Of a stretch of DNA of 19,809 bases, positions 14,843 through 19,809 are shown piece by piece. The stretch is from Caryophanales bacterium UBA1245. Its GTDB lineage: Bacteria; Bacillota_I; Bacilli_A; ML615J-28; CAG-313. The notes beneath the pieces were generated by a model, which ran no database searches, was not told where the DNA came from, and saw nothing but the letters and a program-made list of their open reading frames with translations. How positions within the stretch are numbered: position 1 is the first letter of the stretch; each line of letters starts with the position of its first letter. The position numbers and the translations under genes are program-made. Location of the stretch: contig DBWF01000009.1 in the NCBI GenBank assembly GCA_002308275.1, forward strand, positions 1 through 19,809, given 5' to 3'.

Positions 14843-14868
14843 ATACTTACTTGTTTAGGAGGTTACTA

Positions 14869-15879
14869 ATGAAGAAAGGACTCTTATTTTTATTATTAAT
14901 CGTAATGATTGGTGCGCTTGGTGCATGTGAAGTCGAGGTTGATGAAACAAAGCCTAGCGATAAAGAAATCATTCAAAATTTAGATGTCGATGTTGAAATG
15001 CATAAAGCTTTTGTACAGTTTAATCCCGTTACCGAAGCCGATGATACCTATATGTACTTAGGCTACTATCCACAACGAGAAGTTCTTGATACTAAAACCT
15101 TAGCCGCATTAAAGCAAATCAGTAGTACTAATGAACGCGGTTATCTCGAATATGATGGAAAAGAATTCTACAAGTATACCGTTGTTAATAATCATATTTA
15201 CGCTGAAGATGCACAAGCCGGTGATGGAACCTTCTACTATGGTACTGGTTATGAACCAGGAACAACCCACTACTTTTTAGTTGAACCTATTTGTTGGAAG
15301 GTTGTCCAATATGATTCTGAAACTAATCAATATATTCTCATTAGTGCTAATATTATTGATTCCGATTGCTTCTCACATCACAAAAAAGCATATGTTGTTA
15401 ATGAAGAAACTGTTTATCCATCAAATTATGAATATTCTGATATCCGGGCTTACTTAAATGGTGAATTCATCCAAAAAGCTTTCTCTAGCGAAGAACAATC
15501 TTGGATCAAACCTGTTACAAATAATAATAAATGCCCAGTTGCTTATATCGCAGAAGAAACCCAAAGTGCTGATACAATCGATTTAGTATGGCTTCTTAGC
15601 TATCAACAAGTCACTTCTGCAAGATATGGCTTTAAACCTGATGGAACATGCGATGCAACCAGAACGATTAAAGCCTCTGACCTTGCTAATGCGAAAGGTT
15701 TAATCAAACATAATGTAGAAGGTGTAATTAGTAGTATTTGGCTAACTAGAAATAGTCACGAATACGCAAGAGACTATATTTCATATGTTGGCTATGATGG
15801 ACTAGCATCTAAAGTTTTCTATCCAGATGCCCAAAACGTTGGTATTAGACCAGCAGTTGTTATTACACTACCTAATTAA
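14869..15879 (+). CDS. Lipoprotein with a DUF6273-like domain
   Basis: 336 residues from the ATG at 14869, which has AGGAGG 6 nt upstream. The signal peptide ends in a lipobox, ALGAC, with C20 as the lipid attachment site, so the protein should be anchored on the outer face of the membrane. The rest matches the pattern of the DUF6273 domain seen in many gut Firmicute surface proteins: YLGYYPQREV, ICWKVVQYDSETNQYILISANIID, SDIRAYLNGEFIQKAFSSEEQSWI, VWLLSYQQV and the closing VGIRPAVVITL. The fold is probably related to C-type-lectin/SUMF1-like domains; no catalytic residues are evident and its job is unknown. It is a single-gene unit with its own promoter and terminator. Confidence 0.83.
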   Translation: MKKGLLFLLLIVMIGALGACEVEVDETKPSDKEIIQNLDVDVEMHKAFVQFNPVTEADDTYMYLGYYPQREVLDTKTLAALKQISSTNERGYLEYDGKEFYKYTVVNNHIYAEDAQAGDGTFYYGTGYEPGTTHYFLVEPICWKVVQYDSETNQYILISANIIDSDCFSHHKKAYVVNEETVYPSNYEYSDIRAYLNGEFIQKAFSSEEQSWIKPVTNNNKCPVAYIAEETQSADTIDLVWLLSYQQVTSARYGFKPDGTCDATRTIKASDLANAKGLIKHNVEGVISSIWLTRNSHEYARDYISYVGYDGLASKVFYPDAQNVGIRPAVVITLPN

Positions 15880-15888
15880 AAATAAATA

Positions 15889-15919
15889 ATGAGTCTGTTA
15901 CACACAGACTCATTTTTTA
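15889..15919. terminator. Intrinsic terminator between two converging genes
   Basis: A 10-bp stem, ATGAGTCTGT (15889-15898) and ACAGACTCAT (15904-15913), with a 5-nt loop and seven T on the plus strand. The A-rich left flank lets it also serve the minus-strand pncC gene, which ends at 15920. Confidence 0.88.
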
Positions 15920-16390
15920 TTATTTATCTAGTAATTCTAATAATTGTTGATAAATTGCTTCACAAAAAGCAGCTCGAGCTTCATTCCTTGTTGCTTCAGC
16001 ATCAGTAATAAACGAATAGTATTCTTCATTAATAATAATCGTGTAATAACAAAAAGCTTTCTCTTTTTTAGTTAAACTAGATCCAGCCTCACCAGTAGTC
16101 GCAATACAAATATTTGCAGCTGATTTATCATATAGGCCTTTAGCCATTGCAAGGCTTACTTCACTTGATGCAACGCCATACTCTTCTACTAATGCTTTAT
16201 CAACACCAAGAATTTTATTTTTTGCTTCCACGCTATAAGTAACATAGCTTTCATTAATTACTTCACTCGCCCCTGGGACATCAATCAGATGAGCAATCAA
16301 AAGTCCACCGGTACAAGATTCAGCGCAAGCAATCGTCCACTTCTTCGCTTTTAAAATATTAATAATTTCTGTTTTTACTAATTCATTCAT
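15920..16390 (-). CDS. pncC: Nicotinamide-nucleotide amidohydrolase (CinA C-terminal family)
   Basis: 156 residues, equal to the stand-alone CinA C-terminal domain. Family members deamidate nicotinamide mononucleotide to nicotinic acid mononucleotide, recycling NMN released by NAD-dependent DNA ligase. The signature AESCTGGLL (about 23-31) and the ATTGEAG motif (about 96-102) are intact. No N-terminal CinA domain is present, so it is not the fused competence-damage form. GGTGA lies before the ATG. It is transcribed from its own promoter, back to back with yigZ. Confidence 0.88.
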   Translation of the reverse strand: MNELVKTEIINILKAKKWTIACAESCTGGLLIAHLIDVPGASEVINESYVTYSVEAKNKILGVDKALVEEYGVASSEVSLAMAKGLYDKSAANICIATTGEAGSSLTKKEKAFCYYTIIINEEYYSFITDAEATRNEARAAFCEAIYQQLLELLDK

Positions 16391-16408
16391 TTTTATTCAC
16401 CATCTATT

Positions 16409-16437
16409 ATTTTAACATAATTATTCACTTTAATCAA
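16409..16437 (-). promoter_or_regulatory. Promoter of pncC
   Basis: TTGATT (16432-16437), 17 bp, TAAAAT (16409-16414) on the minus strand. Its -35 box directly abuts the -35 of the divergent yigZ promoter. Confidence 0.65.
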
Positions 16438-16466
16438 TTGAAAAAATGACAATTTCTATGTATAAT
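16438..16466 (+). promoter_or_regulatory. Promoter of yigZ
   Basis: TTGAAA (16438-16443), 17 bp, TATAAT (16461-16466). The predicted transcript begins near 16473, so the leader is only about 10 nt and consists mostly of the Shine-Dalgarno site. Confidence 0.7.
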
Positions 16467-16483
16467 ATTGTTAGGTGAAACTT

Positions 16484-17101
16484 ATGTATACAATTAATGG
16501 TGAAATTACTAACCAAATCGAAATCAACAAAAGCATCTTTATCACGTACTTAAAGCATGTTGAAAGTGTTGATGAGGCCAAAAGCTATCTAAAGGCTTTA
16601 AGAGAAAAGTATCCCGATGCAACACATCACGTTAGTGGTTACATCATTGGTAAAACTGGTGAAGCCGGACACTACGATGATGATGGTGAACCAAGTGGCA
16701 CAGCAGGACTTCCAATGTTTGAAGTTTTAAGAAAGAATGAATTAACCAATATCGTTGTTGATGTAATCCGCTATTTTGGTGGTATTAAACTTGGCGCAGG
16801 TGGATTAGTCAGAGCTTATAGTAAAAGTATTAGTACAATATTAAAAATGACCAATCTGGCTCCGATTATCGAATACAACTTTTTAGAGGTGCGTTTTGAC
16901 TATAATTTCTTAAAATTAATTGAAAAAGTTGTCAATGAAGCCTATATTATTAAAAGACATTTCGATTCTTCAGTGGAACTCATTTTGAAGGTTCCAAACT
17001 ACGAATTAGACGAAATACTTGCCAAAATCAAAAATTTAACCCAAAATAACGCCAAAATGCGACTTTTAGATAATTACACCAATATTGATGAAGAGACATA
17101 A
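16484..17101 (+). CDS. yigZ: YigZ / IMPACT family protein (UPF0029)
   Basis: 205 residues, the usual length. The N-terminal UPF0029/Impact domain contains the block from HHVSGYIIG through HYDDDGEPSGTAG and VVDVIRYFGGIKLGAGGLVRAYS, which is almost diagnostic. The C-terminal about 70 residues form the DUF1949 ferredoxin-like domain. Bacterial members have been linked to nucleic-acid or ribosome-related functions, but the activity is not settled. I prefer the ATG at 16484, with AGGTG about 6 nt upstream, to the in-frame GTG at 16475, which is part of that ribosome site. Confidence 0.93.
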   Translation: MYTINGEITNQIEINKSIFITYLKHVESVDEAKSYLKALREKYPDATHHVSGYIIGKTGEAGHYDDDGEPSGTAGLPMFEVLRKNELTNIVVDVIRYFGGIKLGAGGLVRAYSKSISTILKMTNLAPIIEYNFLEVRFDYNFLKLIEKVVNEAYIIKRHFDSSVELILKVPNYELDEILAKIKNLTQNNAKMRLLDNYTNIDEET

Positions 17102-17108
17102 TAAAAAT

Positions 17109-17140
17109 AAGGAAAACCAAACACTGGTTTTCCTTTTTTT
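17109..17140. terminator. Intrinsic terminator between yigZ and rubrerythrin
   Basis: An 11-bp stem, AAGGAAAACCA (17109-17119) and TGGTTTTCCTT (17125-17135), followed by T to 17140. It ends yigZ and, with the A-rich left side, possibly the converging rubrerythrin gene. Confidence 0.87.
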
Positions 17141-17148
17141 ATCTAATA

Positions 17149-17682
17149 TTAGTAATTAGCTTTACGAACTTCGAAATAGCTTTGTGGATGTTGACAAACA
17201 GGGCAGATTGCAGGGGCTTTTTTACCCATTACTAGGTGACCACAGTTACGGCATTCCCACATTGTCATTTCGCTCTTTTCAAATACTTGTTGCATTTCAA
17301 CATTTTTAAGTAATGCACGATATCTTTCTTCGTGAGCTTTTTCAATTTGAGCAACTGCTCTAAATTGGAAAGCGATTTGTTTGAAGCCTTCTTCTTCAGC
17401 TACTTTAGCGAATTCTTCATACATTTCTGTCCATTCATAGTTTTCGCCTTCAGCAGCGGCAGCAAGATTCTGTGCAGTTGTTCCAATACCACCTAAATGT
17501 TTAAACCACATCTTAGCATGTTCTTTTTCGTTATTAGCTGTTTCTTCAAAGATTGCGGCGATTTGTTCAAAGCCTTCTTTACGAGCAGCACTAGCAAAAT
17601 AAGTGTATTTGTTTCTTGCTTGTGATTCACCAGCGAATGCAGCTAATAAATTTTGTTCAGTTTTTGATCCTTTTAATTCCAT
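17149..17682 (-). CDS. rbr: Rubrerythrin
   Basis: 177 residues. A non-heme diiron peroxidase of anaerobes that reduces hydrogen peroxide in the cytoplasm. The N-terminal four-helix bundle carries the ligands E19 (GESQARN), E52xxH55 and E114xxH117. The C-terminal rubredoxin domain has C144xxC147 and C160xxC163 for a single iron that passes electrons to the diiron site. AAGGAGA precedes the ATG. The short gap to the PNPOx-fold flavoprotein, which could be a redox partner, contains its own promoter. It suggests an anaerobic or air-sensitive host. Confidence 0.96.
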   Translation of the reverse strand: MELKGSKTEQNLLAAFAGESQARNKYTYFASAARKEGFEQIAAIFEETANNEKEHAKMWFKHLGGIGTTAQNLAAAAEGENYEWTEMYEEFAKVAEEEGFKQIAFQFRAVAQIEKAHEERYRALLKNVEMQQVFEKSEMTMWECRNCGHLVMGKKAPAICPVCQHPQSYFEVRKANY

Positions 17683-17709
17683 TTTTATTTGTCTCCTTCT
17701 TGCTATTAA

Positions 17710-17738
17710 ATTATATCACAATATCTTTTATAAAACAA
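17710..17738 (-). promoter_or_regulatory. Extended -10 promoter of rubrerythrin
   Basis: TTGTTT (17733-17738), 17 bp, TATAAT (17710-17715) on the minus strand with TGA directly before the -10, giving the extended TGn element that compensates for the weak -35. Confidence 0.7.
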
Positions 17739-17751
17739 TTCTTTTGAATTG
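17736..17751. promoter_or_regulatory. Inverted repeat at the -35 of the rubrerythrin promoter
   Basis: CAATTC-TTTT-GAATTG is a perfect 6+6 inverted repeat overlapping the -35 box and lying 9 bp after the stop of the flavoprotein gene. On the minus strand it is followed by TTTTAT, so it could be a weak terminator, an operator for a peroxide-type repressor, or both. It does not match the PerR box well. Confidence 0.45.
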
Positions 17752-17760
17752 CCTCTTTTT

Positions 17761-18153
17761 TTAGAATTTAATTTCTCTTGGGGCTTCTGTAAATGAGTAG
17801 AAAGTAGCGATTGCATTTTCAAAATATAATACTTCAGTATTGCCATCTAATTCATTATACATGCCTCTTAACATTGGATTCTTATCAAGCATGTCTTTAC
17901 GCGCCTCAAACCGGTCATCTCGTATTAACTTGCCAGATAATCTTAACCATTTGCCACCATTACAAGCACAAATTTCAACATAAGGGTTCTTCATTATTTG
18001 TTGATAGACTTCCTTTTTATTACCTGTTTGAATGTAAAGTTTACCTTCAAAGATTTCGGCTGTCCCAAATGGACGTACTCTTGGTTGTTCACCATCCATG
18101 GTTGCTAAATAGTATGTTCCACATTCTTTTAAAAATTTCCATACTTCTTGCAT
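17761..18153 (-). CDS. Pyridoxamine 5'-phosphate oxidase-fold flavoprotein
   Basis: 130 residues with the split-barrel pattern of small FMN-binding PNPOx-like proteins: a short N-terminal helix, then YYLATMDGEQPRVRPFGTAEIFEGKLYIQTGNKKEVYQQIMKNPYVEICA and KWLRLSGKL. Such proteins bind FMN or F420 as dimers and act as reductases or redox carriers; the precise reaction cannot be read from the sequence, and it is too short for true PdxH. AAGGAG precedes the ATG. It begins 17 bp after the SGNH-like lipoprotein gene and is upstream of rubrerythrin, so a role in oxidative-stress redox chemistry is plausible. Confidence 0.87.
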   Translation of the reverse strand: MQEVWKFLKECGTYYLATMDGEQPRVRPFGTAEIFEGKLYIQTGNKKEVYQQIMKNPYVEICACNGGKWLRLSGKLIRDDRFEARKDMLDKNPMLRGMYNELDGNTEVLYFENAIATFYSFTEAPREIKF

Positions 18154-18170
18154 TATTATTATCTCCTTTT

Positions 18171-19625
18171 CTATTCTCCAATACCAACTGATGTAGTTAT
18201 ATATTTATCAGCTAACATCGACTTGCCAAATACGGCATCATATGCAATTTGTTCTAATAATCTTTGCATTTCATCTGATATTTCAACTCTTTCATTAGTT
18301 GAATGCCAAGTAATGGTTGAATCTTTAATATAATCATTATATGTATAATTAATCTTAATTGGACTACGTCCATATAGGGTTGCAAAATGGCATAATGCAA
18401 CTACATATGATGTAATCGTTGATGGATGAGAATTGTCAGGTTGATGAGTTACAATTTCAGGATGATTAACCATCAAATTATAAACTGCTGTTCCACAATG
18501 GCTTACTTTGATGCCTAATTCTTCACCAATGGCGGTATAAGATGCACATAATTTTTGAGCCATTATGTATTCATCATTTGCATTATCAAAATTTCTTGTC
18601 CATGTTTCATATAACAGGCAAGTTGTATTACGCTCCACAAAATAGTTATATAGCTTCCGCACATTAGTATAAAAATTAGCTGGATTATTAGCTGGGTTTA
18701 GCGAATACTCTTGTAAAAAAACAAAATCATATTTTTTAGCTGTCACCGCATCACTTACTCTTCTATAATATTGACCTTCTGGATCACTTACATAATCCAA
18801 TAAATAAGCGCCTCCAACACTAACATTTTTAACATAGACGCTTAATCCTTCACCTTCAACAATCCCTTTGAAGGCATTAACCATCGTATTATAATTAGTA
18901 TAACTATTACCAACAAATAAAATACTTAAATTATTCATTTCTTCCTCGTTTTCATATATAAGTTTACGCAGGCCACAATTCTTACAAATATATTCTTCAT
19001 AAACTGGTAGTGTACTAGTAGATATTAATTCGAAATCGTGTTCTAAAGCTGGAGCCGGATAGCATTCATAATTTCTCTTTTCACCACAAATACTACATTC
19101 CGTATAAGCAGAATGGCCATCAACACCACAAGATGCTTTTAAATGATTATAGTGCACCCATTTATGTTCAGCCTCATCTGGACCATTTAAGTTTTTAGAT
19201 TTAAAATCTAATACTTCAATTTCACCAGTTTTGACTAAACGTAGGTCAAATTCATATGTTTTAGGATGCTTTTCAGATGTATTAAATGTGTTATATGTAA
19301 ATACTATAGTAATAACCAAATTACTTACCAAATTATCAGCAACCCTAAACGAAATATTATACTTACCAGGCCCACCACCAATTGCTTGATTTTGTTTTAG
19401 TGGTACATATTCTTCACTTTCTACAATCAATGCACCATCAGTATCGATTTCATAATACCAACGATATGCTGTTCCTTCATTATAATCAAAGTTTGTAATA
19501 AAAGTATGATTATTATTTTCTAAAGCGTATAACTCATCACCATAGCCCTTATTTTTAGAATCACTGCCACAAGATACTAATAACATGACTAATAATAGAA
19601 ATAAAATGATTTCTAGCCTTTTCAT
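18171..19625 (-). CDS. Lipoprotein: chagasin-like domain, Cys-rich linker, SGNH-hydrolase-like domain
   Basis: 484 residues. The signal peptide ends in lipobox LVSC (C19), so it is anchored outside. Residues about 30-140 resemble the I42/chagasin cysteine-protease-inhibitor fold: GTAYRW recalls the NPTTGYxW loop and GGGPGKYNISFRV the GxGGxxxxxF loop. Residues about 153-225 hold Cys/His-rich repeats (C166, C177xxC180G, C188, C214xxC217G) like those common in gut Firmicute exoproteins. Residues 232-440 look like an SGNH/GDSL hydrolase: nucleophile S241 in FVGNSYT, G271 of SVGG, and D397xxH400P near the end. The expected target is an ester on a surface glycan or lipid. AAGGTGA precedes the ATG. 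The flavoprotein gene follows 17 bp later. Confidence 0.8.
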   Translation of the reverse strand: MKRLEIILFLLLVMLLVSCGSDSKNKGYGDELYALENNNHTFITNFDYNEGTAYRWYYEIDTDGALIVESEEYVPLKQNQAIGGGPGKYNISFRVADNLVSNLVITIVFTYNTFNTSEKHPKTYEFDLRLVKTGEIEVLDFKSKNLNGPDEAEHKWVHYNHLKASCGVDGHSAYTECSICGEKRNYECYPAPALEHDFELISTSTLPVYEEYICKNCGLRKLIYENEEEMNNLSILFVGNSYTNYNTMVNAFKGIVEGEGLSVYVKNVSVGGAYLLDYVSDPEGQYYRRVSDAVTAKKYDFVFLQEYSLNPANNPANFYTNVRKLYNYFVERNTTCLLYETWTRNFDNANDEYIMAQKLCASYTAIGEELGIKVSHCGTAVYNLMVNHPEIVTHQPDNSHPSTITSYVVALCHFATLYGRSPIKINYTYNDYIKDSTITWHSTNERVEISDEMQRLLEQIAYDAVFGKSMLADKYITTSVGIGE

Positions 19626-19645
19626 CTTATCACCTTCTCAATATC

Positions 19646-19674
19646 ATTTTACCAAAAACTAAGTAATAATACAA
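19646..19674 (-). promoter_or_regulatory. Promoter of the SGNH-like lipoprotein gene
   Basis: TTGTAT (19669-19674), 17 bp, TAAAAT (19646-19651) on the minus strand, 20 bp upstream of the ATG ending at 19625. Moderate match. Confidence 0.58.
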
Positions 19675-19678
19675 ATAA

Positions 19679-19717
19679 AAAAGATAGCAAGTATTGTTTC
19701 AATACTAGCTATCTTTT
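19679..19717. terminator. Intrinsic terminator of the rightmost gene
   Basis: An 18-bp stem with one A-A mismatch, arms 19679-19696 and 19700-19717, loop TTT, and A/T runs on both sides. On the minus strand it ends the partial gene that stops at 19730. Confidence 0.88.
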
Positions 19718-19729
19718 CTTATTGATTTA

Positions 19730-19809
19730 TTATTTTGCTAATGCTTCAGAAACCGCAACAGCTACGGCAACAGTTGCACCAACCATTGGGTTATTACCCA
19801 TACCGATTA
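19730..19809 (-). CDS. 3' end of an unrecognised gene
   Basis: The last 25 codons of a minus-strand gene that continues past the right edge, ending with NPMVGATVAVAVAVSEALAK and a TAA stop. The frame is open to the edge and is followed by a strong terminator. The alternating Ala-Val run suggests a buried strand or helix at the C-terminus. I do not recognise the family from this fragment. Confidence 0.7.
   Translation of the reverse strand, partial: IGMGNNPMVGATVAVAVAVSEALAK

Noticed and set aside
17811..18333. Plus-strand frames opposite the flavoprotein and SGNH genes
   Set aside because: No ribosome sites, unusual composition, and fully overlapped by well-supported minus-strand genes.

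Overview
The window is AT-rich bacterial DNA packed with genes that have clear Shine-Dalgarno sites and sigma-A type promoters (TTGACA-like and TATAAT-like hexamers, nearly always 17 bp apart). The rplT-rpmI-infC operon with its L20-type leader, an infC gene starting at ATT, a FabT-like MarR regulator, lipoproteins and BcrA-type ABC exporters all point to a low-GC Firmicute in the Bacilli/Erysipelotrichia/Tenericutes-related group. TGG encodes Trp in every gene and TGA is used as a stop, so this is not a code-4 Mycoplasma. There is no sign of phage, IS elements, CRISPR or tRNA/rRNA genes.

Layout: (1) 1-978, minus: a DUF1189-like membrane protein followed by leuS, which runs off the left edge. 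(2) 1133-3061, plus: a secreted, C-terminally anchored metallophosphoesterase. (3) 3097-4438, minus: infC-rpmI-rplT behind a perfect promoter and an attenuator leader. (4) 4456-5310, minus: a membrane-anchored, Glu/Pro-repeat protein ending in a ribosomal L15-like domain. (5) 5322-8184, minus: a tightly overlapping four-gene locus (secreted beta-rich protein, membrane-anchored protein, ABC ATPase, ABC permease) preceded by a strand-specific three-way-junction RNA fold; this is the best candidate for an undescribed system. (6) 8207-10392, minus: a MarR/FabT-like regulator with a histone-H1-like Lys/Ala/Pro tail, overlapping an M24 aminopeptidase P. (7) 10413-14770, minus: tex, acpP and a BcrAB-like ABC exporter pair in one direction. 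(8) 14814-15919, plus: a DUF6273-like lipoprotein. (9) 15920-17140: divergent pncC (minus) and yigZ (plus) with abutting -35 boxes. (10) 17149-19674, minus: a multidomain SGNH-hydrolase-like lipoprotein, a PNPOx-fold flavoprotein and rubrerythrin. (11) 19730-19809, minus: the 3' end of an unrecognised gene.

Most of the window is housekeeping (translation, fatty-acid carrier, redox stress, peptide turnover) interleaved with surface proteins. The parts that look less described are the four-gene ABC locus and its leader, the L15-like membrane protein, the H1-tailed regulator and the three-part SGNH lipoprotein. Functions given for these are inferences from motifs and context. No database search was possible.
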